A stretch of 43,514 nt of DNA from Candidatus Poribacteria bacterium. GTDB taxonomy: Bacteria; Poribacteria; WGA-4E; GCA-2687025. A model generated the notes under the pieces. That model saw only the letters and a list, made by a program, of their open reading frames with translations. It ran no database searches and had not been told where the DNA came from. The DNA lies in NCBI GenBank assembly GCA_028818695.1, contig JAPPNK010000003.1:1-43514 (forward strand), written 5' to 3'. Both the position numbers and the translations under genes were made by a program. Of the stretch, positions 9,004 through 16,795 are shown piece after piece (within the stretch, counting starts at the first letter, position 1; each line of letters begins with the position of its first letter).

Positions 9004-9143
9004 ACAAAGCCTTTATGTATGGAAAAAGGCTTCGCCAACCAAGCCGCCATTCCCGCGAAAGCGGGAATCCAGAGTTCTTCCAGACAGCCTCCGCATTCTA
9101 AAGCGGCTCTTTAAAATCAAAATCATCGCCTATAGAGACTGCC
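9004..9143. repeat. Chimeric repeat: half of family B joined to half of family A
   Basis: From 9004 the sequence matches the inner half of family B (AAAGCCTTTATGTATGG...) up to the palindrome at 9049-9068. From there to 9143 it matches family A almost base for base, ending in the A terminal repeat (CGCCTATAGAGACTGCC). The outer terminal repeat of the B half is missing. The junction is exactly the 20-bp palindromic core shared by both families. The element starts 5 bases after the stop codon of the GalU-like gene. Confidence 0.8.
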
Positions 9144-9240
9144 GGTCATACCCTCATACCCGCGTCCTTGAATGTAGCGGGCGGACAGCGTATGATAAAC
9201 TGCGCCCGCACAACTCATCAGGCGGAAAGGCCGTTCGGAT

Positions 9241-10194
9241 ATGAAACTGTTGAGCTACCATGAACCAGGGCTAGGTCCCCGCATCGGCGTCCTCACACGC
9301 GACAACGCCGTCATCGACATCACCACCGACGAAGCTCCCGGCCTTCTAGAGCTGCTGCAGATCTGCGCAGAGGAGCGCGTCAGCCTGAACGTTCTTGTCG
9401 CCGAGATGCAAGAACTCGCCGTGAACGCCAGAGCGCGCCCCGCGCCATGGGAATCGGAAGAGGCGACGCTTTACGACGCGCTCAACAACCCGCCGAATCC
9501 AGACAGCCGGCATCTGCTGCCGCCGATTGAAGCGCCCGAAGTGTGGGGCTGCGGAGTCACCTACAAGCGCAGCTCCGACATGCGCGACGACGACGCCGAA
9601 ACGGACATCTACTCGCGCGTGTACCATGCCGACCGTCCAGAAATTTTTTTCAAATCGACGGCGCGGAGCGTTGTGGGGCATCAGGGAAAGATCGGAATAC
9701 GGCGCGATTCCAAACTCACCGCCGCGGAGCCGGAACTGGCGTTTGTTCTCGCCGCCGACGGAAAAATCGCCGGATACACGCTCTGCAACGACGTCTCCGC
9801 GTGGGACATTGAGCGGGACAATCCGCTCTACCTGCCGCAGTCCAAGATGTATAACGGATGCTGCGCGCTCGGTCCTGTCTTCATCACGCCCGGCGAAATC
9901 GACGACCCTTACAGCCTAGAGATCGTCTGCTCGGCGCGGAGAGGGGAAGAGGAGCTGTGGAGCGGAAGCGTCAACACCAGCCAAATCAACTGGAAATTTG
10001 AACAGCTGATCGAATACCTGTTGAGAGACAACGACTGCCCCGTCGGAACGACGGTCGCCACTGGGACAGGCATCATCGCCCCGAACGACATACCGCTCCA
10101 GCATGGCGACATTGTCGACATCCATTGCGATCCGATCGGGACGCTCTCAAACCCCGCCGAGCAATTCAGCGATGAAACGGACTCGCATGCCTAA
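9241..10194 (+). CDS. Fumarylacetoacetase-fold enzyme, AraD1-like (2-keto-3-deoxy-sugar acid dehydratase)
   Basis: A 317-residue FAH-superfamily protein. Such enzymes use a divalent metal to cleave or dehydrate 2-keto acids in the cytoplasm. The catalytic half carries EVWGCGVTYKRS, DRPEIFFKS, AAEPELAFVL, LCNDVSAWDIERDNPLYLPQ, CALGPVF and VATGTGII, with a C-terminal GDIVDIHCDPIGTLSNP. The combination of the conserved Y-K/E-R-S opening, the NPLYLPQ.K block and the TGTGI segment is that of the 2-dehydro-3-deoxy-D-arabinonate dehydratase (AraD1) type rather than true fumarylacetoacetase. This family call is moderately sure; the exact substrate is inferred. The stop overlaps the start of the next gene, so the two form an operon, and a joint role in sugar-acid or aromatic catabolism is likely. 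Confidence 0.75.
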   Translation: MKLLSYHEPGLGPRIGVLTRDNAVIDITTDEAPGLLELLQICAEERVSLNVLVAEMQELAVNARARPAPWESEEATLYDALNNPPNPDSRHLLPPIEAPEVWGCGVTYKRSSDMRDDDAETDIYSRVYHADRPEIFFKSTARSVVGHQGKIGIRRDSKLTAAEPELAFVLAADGKIAGYTLCNDVSAWDIERDNPLYLPQSKMYNGCCALGPVFITPGEIDDPYSLEIVCSARRGEEELWSGSVNTSQINWKFEQLIEYLLRDNDCPVGTTVATGTGIIAPNDIPLQHGDIVDIHCDPIGTLSNPAEQFSDETDSHA

Positions 10195-11614
10195 ACGCTT
10201 TTTCACCTATAAAACGCTTGAAAGTCTGCAAGAAGAGATCGCGCGGCTCCATGCGCCTGTTCGACTTGAAACCGATCTGAAAGCCTGTTTTGAGCCGCTT
10301 CATATACGGCATCGGACCGCGGGGAACCGCCTCGCCGTTCACCCGATGGAGGGCTGCGACGGAACCGCGGACGGCAAGCCGGGCGAATTGACAATACGGC
10401 GCTGGGAGCGTTTCGGAGCGGGCGGCGCAAAACTGATCTGGGGAGAAGCGACCGCTGTCTCGGAGGAGTCTAGGGCGAACAAGCGGCAGCTGCTCATCAA
10501 CGACGCGAACCTGTCGGCGCTGGAAGCGACGCTCCTGAAAACGCGGAAGGCGCACCGAGACGTTTTTGGCGGGGACGGCGACCTGCTCGTCGGGCTTCAG
10601 CTGACTCACTCGGGGCGGTACTCCTTTAAAAAGCCGCTCATCGCGCAGCGGGACCCGGATGTGGACGCCGTGACAAAAGGCGTCGCCGGCGCTGAAACCT
10701 ATCCCATCTTAGCCGACTGGGAGCTCCAAAAGGCGGCGGATCAGATCGTCCATGCGGCGGCGATGGCGGCGAAGATCGGCTTCGATTTTGTGGACATCAA
10801 GCAGTGCCATCGGTATCTGTTGTCGGAGCTGCTGGCGGCGCGCCTGCGTCCAGGACCCTACGGCGGATCGTACGAAAACCGGACGCGCCTCGCCCGCGAG
10901 ATCATTCTGCGCGTCAAGGAGGAGATTGGTCAGGATACGCTCATTGGAACGCGCCTGAATGTGTACGACGGCATTCCTTACGGAGAAAATCTAGACACGA
11001 AAGAGGGGGAGCCGAAGCCCGTCGCCTCTCCGTATCTCGGCGGATGGGGCGTTGACGCGGAAAACCCGATTCAGCCCGACTATTCCGAGCCGACGCGCTA
11101 CGCTAAAGACCTTGCCGAATGGGGCGTCGACATCATCAACGCGACGATGGGAAGCCCTTACTACAATCCGCATGTCGGCCGTCCGTTTGAGCGTCCGCCC
11201 ATCGACGGCTATACGACGCCGGAGCATCCGCTGTTCGGCGTCGCGCGGCATTTTGAAGCGGCGGAAGCGATTCAGCGCGGCGCGCCGGATGTCCCTGTCA
11301 TTGGGACGGGTTACAGCTGGCTTCAGCGGTTTTTCATCTATGCGGCGGAGGCGAATATCCGAGACGGGCGCGTCTCTGCGGTCGGCGTCGGGCGGGGGGC
11401 GCTGGCGTATCCCGACTTCGCCTTAGACGCGCGGCGGGACGGCGAGTTGAGCCGGCAAAAATCATGCGTCGCCGTCAGCTACTGCACGGCGCTCATGAGA
11501 GGCAAGCACAACGAGCTGGGGCAATTTCCGGCGGGGTGCGTCCCGCGCGACAAGATCTACGCCGAAATCTACAAAACGATGCTGGCGACCGATCCGTCCA
11601 AGATGGAAAGCTAA
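10172..11614 (+). CDS. Old yellow enzyme family NADH:flavin oxidoreductase
   Basis: An FMN-dependent TIM-barrel oxidoreductase that reduces activated C=C bonds. Seen in the sequence: an N-terminal NRLAVHPMEGCDGT, the flavin-binding strand LIWGEATAVSEESR, VGLQLTHSGRYS, the family block DFVDIKQCHRYLLSELLAAR followed by YGGSYENRTRLAREI, and a late IGTGYSW plus VGVGRGALAYPDFA. No extra Fe-S or NADH domain follows, so it is closer to the short OYE type, though with about 480 residues it is longer than the usual 350-400. The start is ATG at 10172 or 10187, both overlapping the end of the FAH-family gene; longer in-frame starts lie inside that gene and are unlikely. The overlap indicates translational coupling. 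Substrate unknown. Confidence 0.8.
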   Translation: MKRTRMPKRFFTYKTLESLQEEIARLHAPVRLETDLKACFEPLHIRHRTAGNRLAVHPMEGCDGTADGKPGELTIRRWERFGAGGAKLIWGEATAVSEESRANKRQLLINDANLSALEATLLKTRKAHRDVFGGDGDLLVGLQLTHSGRYSFKKPLIAQRDPDVDAVTKGVAGAETYPILADWELQKAADQIVHAAAMAAKIGFDFVDIKQCHRYLLSELLAARLRPGPYGGSYENRTRLAREIILRVKEEIGQDTLIGTRLNVYDGIPYGENLDTKEGEPKPVASPYLGGWGVDAENPIQPDYSEPTRYAKDLAEWGVDIINATMGSPYYNPHVGRPFERPPIDGYTTPEHPLFGVARHFEAAEAIQRGAPDVPVIGTGYSWLQRFFIYAAEANIRDGRVSAVGVGRGALAYPDFALDARRDGELSRQKSCVAVSYCTALMRGKHNELGQFPAGCVPRDKIYAEIYKTMLATDPSKMES

Positions 11615-11796
11615 TCGCCTGAGCCGGAGACGACGCACGCATACGCCGCGGCGACCGTCGCGACGATCATGAGCGTGAACCATGCGACGAGCGGCATGCC
11701 CGGCCCCCAGACCGTCACATACGCCATCGCGGAAAAGATCAGCGCAAAGAAAAAGACGCCGTAGATGATCAGTATCGTTTTGACTTTACTTGTCAT
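11611..11796 (-). CDS. Small two-helix membrane protein
   Basis: A 61-residue protein starting at ATG 11796, which is preceded by an ideal AAAGGAG. That is why I prefer it to the longer reading that begins inside the neighbouring gene. After MTSKVKT there are two hydrophobic helices (ILIIYGVFFFALIFSAMAYV and MPLVAWFTLMIVATVAAAYA) and a short tail, CVVSGSGD. I recognise no family. Its start is 12 bases from the end of the upstream gene at 11808-12350, so the two are probably one transcript. Its 3' end overlaps the converging OYE gene by 4 bases. Confidence 0.6.
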   Translation of the reverse strand: MTSKVKTILIIYGVFFFALIFSAMAYVTVWGPGMPLVAWFTLMIVATVAAAYACVVSGSGD

Positions 11797-11807
11797 GCGG
11801 ACTCCTT

Positions 11808-12350
11808 TCAACTTGTCAAGGCGGTCGCAGCGCGCGGTTGAAACGCCGCTTCCAAATCTGCCCCGTCGCGGACCGCCAGCAGCGCTTTGTCTATACATCC
11901 GATCAACTGCGCCGCCGCCTTCTCCCAGGCGCTCGCCGCCGCCTCCTGCTCCAGAACGTTAGCCAGCGGACGCTCTGCGACAATTGGCACGGTGAAACAG
12001 CGCAACGGAAGCGTTTGGAAGTCATGGACCTCCAGATCTATCCTGACGGATCCGGTCCACTTTCCCAAAGTAAAAAACGCTCCCATTTCAACGATGCGCA
12101 GCTTCATCCCGACGCAGCCTTTAGGGACAGCGTCAAAGTAGGACGCCCACTCTAGATTGCGTCCATAAATGGCGTTCAATGCGTTTTTAAACGCATCCGC
12201 TTGATCATGTTCAGGAGCGGGAATTCTCCCGTCCAAGACAGCGGCAACGGCCGGACGCTCCAGATTAAAATCCGGCCGAGGGAGCGCGCGGATATCAACG
12301 CTCTCGAGGGCGCGTTCCGTATTCAAGAGTCGTTGGAAAAACTTCGCCAT
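11808..12350 (-). CDS. Hypothetical protein, 180 residues
   Basis: Start ATG at 12350 (MAKFFQRLLNTERALE) has AGAAGGAT 5-6 bases upstream; the longer open frame to 12461 has no such support and enters repeat-like sequence. There is no signal peptide and no membrane helix. The middle (EWASYFDAVPKGCVGMKLRI, then GSVRIDLEVHDF) looks like beta-strands and the region AAASAWEKAAAQLIGCIDKA is helical and alanine-rich, a pattern seen in periplasmic lipoprotein folds, but there is no lipobox. I recognise no family. It is followed after 11 bases by the small membrane protein, with which it probably forms an operon. Confidence 0.6.
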   Translation of the reverse strand: MAKFFQRLLNTERALESVDIRALPRPDFNLERPAVAAVLDGRIPAPEHDQADAFKNALNAIYGRNLEWASYFDAVPKGCVGMKLRIVEMGAFFTLGKWTGSVRIDLEVHDFQTLPLRCFTVPIVAERPLANVLEQEAAASAWEKAAAQLIGCIDKALLAVRDGADLEAAFQPRAATALTS

Positions 12351-12463
12351 GCCATCCTTCTTCCTTGCATGCATGATGCGCCTATTCCGCCGCTGTGTCA
12401 ACATGAACGCGCCCGCCGACCGGTAAAGGCGGCATTGCAGGGAACGGAATCTAGACTGCAAAC

Positions 12464-12514
12464 AAACGCTCTAAGATTCCCGCTTGCGCGGGATGACGGT
12501 GAGGTTGAGCGTTT
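12464..12514. repeat. Short palindromic repeat containing the shared core
   Basis: AAACGCTC at 12464-12471 and its complement GAGCGTTT at 12507-12514 flank a copy of the palindromic core missing one base (ATTCCCGCTTGCGCGGGAT at 12476-12494). The flanks do not match families A or B. It lies between the 180-residue hypothetical gene and the nuclease gene. Confidence 0.6.
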
Positions 12515-12572
12515 GAACAGACAGGGCATTTCTTTTAGAAAAAACCCGCCAACCGGGAGAAAGGGGAGAACC

Positions 12573-13268
12573 TTACGGCGCCGCGCCTTCTAAGCTAAGC
12601 CGCCTCCAGTCCACATCTTGTTTCGTTCCGCCGTCGTAGGGAACCGCCAACCGTTTCTGTATGAGATACTGCGCCGCGTCAATGCCGCCGATGAGCGCGT
12701 CCGCGACGATGCGTCCGCCGTATTTGTCAGGCTCAATGTTCTCCAGCGTCAGCTCGTAGTTGTGTTGGCGCAGCAGCTCCGCGAGGGCGTCCCGCGCGCG
12801 GACAGCCGCCGCTTTTTCAGCCTCCCGCTCCGCTTCTGAACGCGCCTCTCCCGCGCTGTTTGTGCGCGATGGGCGCATCTCCGCCGCGTCGATTCCGTCG
12901 ATCCGCACATTCGCCTGAATATACAGCCCGCTGTCGATTGCCAGCGCCGAGAGCCACAGCCGCTCCGCCTCGCCCGCCCCTGCCGGCGCGTCCCCGATGC
13001 GTATCAGCACATCGGTCAAGGTGTCGCCGTCGTACACCTGCGAATCGCCGCGCACCGCCGCATGGTACGCGCGCCGCAGCGGCTTCGAAGCAAGCGCGGC
13101 AGCCTTTTCCCTCGCCGCCGGCGAGACCGCCCTGTCCGCCGGCGCGCCGCCCCTGTCCAACCAGCCCTGCCGATTCGCAACATAAACGGCGCCCAGCGCG
13201 AGCGCCGCCCCTAAACAGATCAGAAACAGACGCCCTAAACAGGAGGGTCTGCGTTCCGCGCCGGCCAT
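12573..13268 (-). CDS. Membrane-anchored SNase-like (thermonuclease) protein
   Basis: A staphylococcal-nuclease-fold protein of 231 residues, expected to cleave nucleic acid with calcium. One N-terminal hydrophobic segment (LGRLFLICLGAALALGAVYV) would anchor it to the inner membrane with the enzyme outside. The fold's active-site residues can be recognised: the calcium-binding Asp in VYDGDTL, the Arg-Asp-Glu set in VRIDGIDAAEMRP, and the second Arg in KYGGRIVAD. A helix AVRARDALAELL and the ending YLIQKRLAVPYDGG match nuclease-family thermonucleases. An insertion between DGDTL and the Arg strand (about 45 residues) is longer than usual. ATG at 13268 is preceded by GGAG at 8 bases; a TTG 18 bases upstream is less likely. 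It sits 30 bases after the permease gene. Confidence 0.8.
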   Translation of the reverse strand: MAGAERRPSCLGRLFLICLGAALALGAVYVANRQGWLDRGGAPADRAVSPAAREKAAALASKPLRRAYHAAVRGDSQVYDGDTLTDVLIRIGDAPAGAGEAERLWLSALAIDSGLYIQANVRIDGIDAAEMRPSRTNSAGEARSEAEREAEKAAAVRARDALAELLRQHNYELTLENIEPDKYGGRIVADALIGGIDAAQYLIQKRLAVPYDGGTKQDVDWRRLSLEGAAP

Positions 13269-13298
13269 CGTCGGTCTCCATCTCAAAACGGGGGAAAA

Positions 13299-14576
13299 TT
13301 AGGATTCGTCCGCCTCAGTAGGCTCGTTGAACAGATTGGCAACCGCTTTCCAGATCAGCCCCGCGCCGATGACGCCCGACCCGATGAGCAGGTAGATCGG
13401 CTTCACCCAGAACGCCAAAAACGCGCAGCCCGCAAGCCCGGCGTAGGAAATGAAGCGCGGGTAGAGCCGCTTTTCAGGCGGAAGGCGCAGAGCCGACAGG
13501 CTTGTTACCGAGTAGTAACCAAGCACGGTGAACGCGCTGAACGACCACGCCGCCTCTACGCTGCCGATGAGCGTCAACGCCGCGATGAGCAGCCCGGACG
13601 CAACGACAGCAGGACCAGGGGTCGCTCCGCTTTTTTCAACGCGCGCGAAGACGGAGGGAATGTCGCCGCGCCTGCCCATTGCGAGCATGACGCGCGACAA
13701 GCCGAGGATGAGATTCAACAGGACGCCGAGCAGCGCGACCGCCGCCGCGCCCGTCAACGCGGTCGCAAGCGCAGGCGAGCCGAAACCGCGCGCGATCGTC
13801 GACAGCAGCCCGCCTTCCGCGCCGCGCGAGCCGCCGTATCCCGCCACGACGATCGTCACCAGCGCGTAGAGCGCCATTGTGATCGCCATGACAGCGATGA
13901 CCGCGCGCGGAATCGACCGGCGCGGGTCGCGTATCTCTTCGCCGAGCGTGGCGACGCGCCCGTAGCCGGTGTAGGCGACAAACATGAGCGCCGCCGCTTC
14001 CAGAAAGCCGGTCAGCGTCACGGCGCCGCCGTCGGGCGATTGAAAAAACGGCGTTAATGAAAACGCGCCGCCGCCCGATCTATATAGCCCGACAGCCGCA
14101 AATCCGATCAAGCCCGCCGCCACAATCGACACCAGAACGGCGTTCACGCGGTTGGACCTGCGCAAACCTGTCAATGTGACCGCCGTGAGAACGACAACGG
14201 TCGCCGCGGCGGGAAGCAGCGTTGGGGAGCCTGGGAAAGCGTATTGCGCAAATCCGATTGCCGCGGTCGCCGCGGAGGCACTTTTTGCGCATAAAAACAG
14301 CCAGCCCGCCGAAAAACCCCACCATGAGTTCAGCTGGCGGTACCCGTATTCGTAGGTTCCGCCGCTCACAGGGTGCGCCGCGGCGAGCTGCGCCGAGCTC
14401 AGTCCGTTGCATAACGCCAGCAGCGCCGCAAGCGCGACCGCTAGGCATGCCGACGGACCAGCGATGTCAATGGCGACGCCGACGCTCACAAAAACGCCGG
14501 CGCCGACCATCGAGCCAAGACCGAGAAGGACAGCGCCGCCGGCGCCGACCTCCCGCTTGAGCCGTTGGTTACTCAA
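13299..14576 (-). CDS. APC-superfamily amino acid permease
   Basis: A 425-residue inner-membrane transporter with about 12 predicted helices. The first helix holds the APC signature GLGSMVGAGVFVSVG, the unwound substrate-binding stretch. Further on are LSSAQLAAAHPVSGGTYEYG, a typical helix-2/3 turn, and FVAYTGYGRVATLGEEIRDP, the helix-6 region and conserved loop of amino acid/polyamine antiporters. It probably imports or exchanges an amino acid; the substrate is not predictable. The start appears to be TTG at 14576, overlapping the last codons of the TlpA-like gene, so translation may be coupled. There is no in-frame ATG before the first helix. Confidence 0.85.
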   Translation of the reverse strand: MSNQRLKREVGAGGAVLLGLGSMVGAGVFVSVGVAIDIAGPSACLAVALAALLALCNGLSSAQLAAAHPVSGGTYEYGYRQLNSWWGFSAGWLFLCAKSASAATAAIGFAQYAFPGSPTLLPAAATVVVLTAVTLTGLRRSNRVNAVLVSIVAAGLIGFAAVGLYRSGGGAFSLTPFFQSPDGGAVTLTGFLEAAALMFVAYTGYGRVATLGEEIRDPRRSIPRAVIAVMAITMALYALVTIVVAGYGGSRGAEGGLLSTIARGFGSPALATALTGAAAVALLGVLLNLILGLSRVMLAMGRRGDIPSVFARVEKSGATPGPAVVASGLLIAALTLIGSVEAAWSFSAFTVLGYYSVTSLSALRLPPEKRLYPRFISYAGLAGCAFLAFWVKPIYLLIGSGVIGAGLIWKAVANLFNEPTEADES

Positions 14577-15681
14577 GCTCGCCGTACGCCTCTTCGATGG
14601 CTGATTTGAACTGCCGGCGGTTCATCTTGCCAACATGCTTGCTGACGATGTTGCCGTTCGCGTCAACGATGAAGGTCGCCGGTATGCCGCGCACTCCGCC
14701 GAATTGCCCGGCGACCGCAGCGTTTCCAAGTACGACCGGGAAGGTGAGACCGTGGTTCGTCACAAAGTTTTGAACCTTCTTTTTCACCGCGTCGGTCTGG
14801 TACTGCTGCGCCGAGTCTCGGTCAAGCGAGATGGCGATCACCTCAAAGCCGCGCGGGTTCAGCTCGTCCCGCACCGCCTGCAGGTCGGGCATCTCAGCGA
14901 CGCACGGACCGCACCAGGTCGCCCAGAAGTTGACCAGGACGACGCGCCCTCTGTATTCGGACAGGGACAGGTTCGTTCCGTCCAGCTTCGGCAGGGTGAA
15001 GTTTAGCCCGGAGCCGGGCGCCGTTGTGGGCGGCTGAATGGGCTTCGGCTCGGCCGGAGTCATGTCCTCCATGCCCTCCAGCTTCAGCGCGACGTCGGCG
15101 TTCGCCGTTGCCTCGATGGCATCGTCGCCCGCCGAAGAGCCTGACGGCCCGTACAGCTCAATCTCATAAATTTTGGCAGGGGCGCGCGTCCGCCCCGACA
15201 TGTATCGTATGCCGCCTCGAGCTTCTGTGTTTTCGCGGTAGGCGCTCGCGTCGTTCGCGGTGCGCCGGATGCGCAACTTGACGCCGCTTGTGTACACGAT
15301 GCCTTTCAGCTTGAGATCGACAACCGGACCTTTCAGCCCGTCGTATCTGCCGTTCAGCTTCCATCCTTGCGTCGGGTCTTCCACATACAGATCGACTCCG
15401 AGCAGATCCTTCGAATAGATCTTGATGCGGTTGATGGTTTTGGCGACCGGGAGAGTGATATACGCCTCGCTGGCGGGCGACCTTAGGCTGCCCGAGCTGG
15501 GCGGGAAGACAGTGTCGGCGGCGGAGTTGTGGTCTCCGTCAATGAAGGCGGGTCGGTTCGACTCGACGCCCGCCATCAGCGCGTAGTTTTCGCTCAGCTC
15601 CTGCGGGCCGATCAATTGCGCGCATCCAACAGCCCCTATGAGCAGGGCGGCGGCTGCAATCCATGCGGTGGTGTGTTTCAT
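14569..15681 (-). CDS. TlpA-like thioredoxin lipoprotein with N-terminal discoidin-like domain
   Basis: A 370-residue lipoprotein. The signal ends in the lipobox IGAVG-C20. Residues about 30-180 form a beta-rich region (FIDGDHNSAADTVFP, SEAYITLPVAKTINRIKIYS, PAKIYEIELYG) that looks like an F5/8 type C (discoidin) module: an object-description strand, a 'hypothetical axis' strand and a closing IYEIELYG strand. A Pro-rich linker leads to a TlpA/ResA thioredoxin domain (about 225-370) with the redox pair in WATWC257-GP-C260 and the cis-Pro in GIPATF. TlpA-like proteins reduce or guard thiols outside the cytoplasm and are fed by DsbD/CcdA proteins, so the dsbD at 3850-6195 is a plausible partner. 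The fusion with a discoidin-like domain is unusual. It is 16 bases after the metalloprotease gene. Confidence 0.85.
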   Translation of the reverse strand: MKHTTAWIAAAALLIGAVGCAQLIGPQELSENYALMAGVESNRPAFIDGDHNSAADTVFPPSSGSLRSPASEAYITLPVAKTINRIKIYSKDLLGVDLYVEDPTQGWKLNGRYDGLKGPVVDLKLKGIVYTSGVKLRIRRTANDASAYRENTEARGGIRYMSGRTRAPAKIYEIELYGPSGSSAGDDAIEATANADVALKLEGMEDMTPAEPKPIQPPTTAPGSGLNFTLPKLDGTNLSLSEYRGRVVLVNFWATWCGPCVAEMPDLQAVRDELNPRGFEVIAISLDRDSAQQYQTDAVKKKVQNFVTNHGLTFPVVLGNAAVAGQFGGVRGIPATFIVDANGNIVSKHVGKMNRRQFKSAIEEAYGELE

Positions 15682-15697
15682 GGTTCCTCCTTTTTCT

Positions 15698-16582
15698 TTA
15701 CTCGATCCGGAACTTTAGTTCTTCAAAAAATGCCTGCGCGTCCTGTCGTCCGGTCGCGCGGTCAATGCGTTGTATGATCTCCCGCATCGTTAATTCGCGG
15801 CGCTCGCGCTTTTCCGCGTCCAGCTGTTGAAAGAACTTCAAAAAAATGTCGTTCCCAAAACGGCGCAGCGCATCCGTTACAACGCTATAAGAGGCGCGGT
15901 ACATTGCAATCTCCGAATACTCGCTCCCTTCCGCCTCGTGCGACCGCCATGTTTGGACGGCGTTATACCCGTTCTGGTCGAGTAGAAGCGGGGACGGCAG
16001 CTTCATATCGCCCCGTTTGCTTTTGGCGTGGTCGACTTCAACGAGCGTCGCGATCCCTTCGTTCAACCATGTTGGTATCTGAAAGCGGCTGATCAGCGCG
16101 TGCGCCATTTCATGCGCGAGAATGGAGTTGTCTTGGAAAGAGTCGACCCCGAAATACATGACGATGCCCTCGACGGAGCTCCATGAGACATACGCTGGGG
16201 TGGAGGGGCTTGGCCATTTTTCTTGAATGACGACGCGGATCGTTCTGGGGGCTTCGACGCCGAAGAGCTTGCGCACAAATTCGTAGCTGCTGTTCAACTC
16301 CTTGCTCGCCTTCAGCCCGCGGGCGCGCCGATCCTCTTCCGTGCGGTAGCCGTCCACCTCGGTGAGCTCTTTTTTAAACTCAAAGCGGAAGCGTTCGTTT
16401 TCAAAAATAAACCCTTCCCCAGAGACGCCCAAGTTTCCTTCCAGTATTTGGTAGGAGGGCATCTTTTCTTTCATCTTGGCGCGGTTCTCAAGCGTCGTCC
16501 GAGACAAACCCCTGTTTGGGTTAGAAACGCATCCCGTCAACGCCAATACCGCCGCGCAACACACCGCCAGTAACCGCCGCAT
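15698..16582 (-). CDS. Zinc metalloprotease lipoprotein (peptidase MA-like)
   Basis: A 294-residue protein with a lipoprotein signal (LLAVCCAAVLALTGC). The gluzincin active site is clear: H157-E-M-A-H161 followed by the third ligand E175 in PTWLNEGIATLVE, the spacing and 'WLNEG' being typical of the peptidase MA-like group. N-terminal to it is a small alpha/beta region (RFRFEFKKELTEVDGYRTEE) and a helix pair. It would act in the periplasm or at the outer membrane; substrate unknown. I chose ATG at 16582 because GGAG is 8 bases upstream; the TTG just before it is less likely. A good promoter lies upstream. With the TlpA-like, permease and nuclease genes it makes a closely spaced minus-strand run. 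Confidence 0.85.
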   Translation of the reverse strand: MRRLLAVCCAAVLALTGCVSNPNRGLSRTTLENRAKMKEKMPSYQILEGNLGVSGEGFIFENERFRFEFKKELTEVDGYRTEEDRRARGLKASKELNSSYEFVRKLFGVEAPRTIRVVIQEKWPSPSTPAYVSWSSVEGIVMYFGVDSFQDNSILAHEMAHALISRFQIPTWLNEGIATLVEVDHAKSKRGDMKLPSPLLLDQNGYNAVQTWRSHEAEGSEYSEIAMYRASYSVVTDALRRFGNDIFLKFFQQLDAEKRERRELTMREIIQRIDRATGRQDAQAFFEELKFRIE

Positions 16583-16609
16583 CAATCCATCTCCTGCTTC
16601 TATACGTAT

Positions 16610-16638
16610 ATCATACGCTATACAGATCGATAATGCAA
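16610..16638 (-). promoter_or_regulatory. Candidate sigma-70-type promoter for the metalloprotease gene run
   Basis: On the minus strand TTGCAT (16633-16638) is followed after 17 bases by TATGAT (16610-16615). The -10 box is 28 bases before the ATG. It lies just downstream of the ribonucleotide-reductase terminator, so it would start a new transcript. Confidence 0.5.
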
Positions 16639-16745
16639 CATGGCATGTTCGGCGCTAGCGCAAGTTGAATGGAGGCGCGGGCGGTTCTGTCAGGATTCTA
16701 GATTTTTCGTCTGCGCAGGAAGGCGAGACGCCGGGAGAGGAAGGC

Positions 16746-16777
16746 TGCGCGGGCTGAAGGGAAGCCTCCAGCCCGCG
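16746..16777 (-). terminator. Strong hairpin after the ribonucleotide reductase gene
   Basis: GCGCGGGCTG and CAGCCCGCGC form a perfect 10-bp GC-rich stem around a 12-base loop, starting 18 bases after the nrdJ stop codon. The following bases on the minus strand are pyrimidine-rich (AGCCTTCCTCTCCC) but not a pure T run. Confidence 0.6.
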
Positions 16778-16795
16778 CATCGGTCTGCGCTGCTT

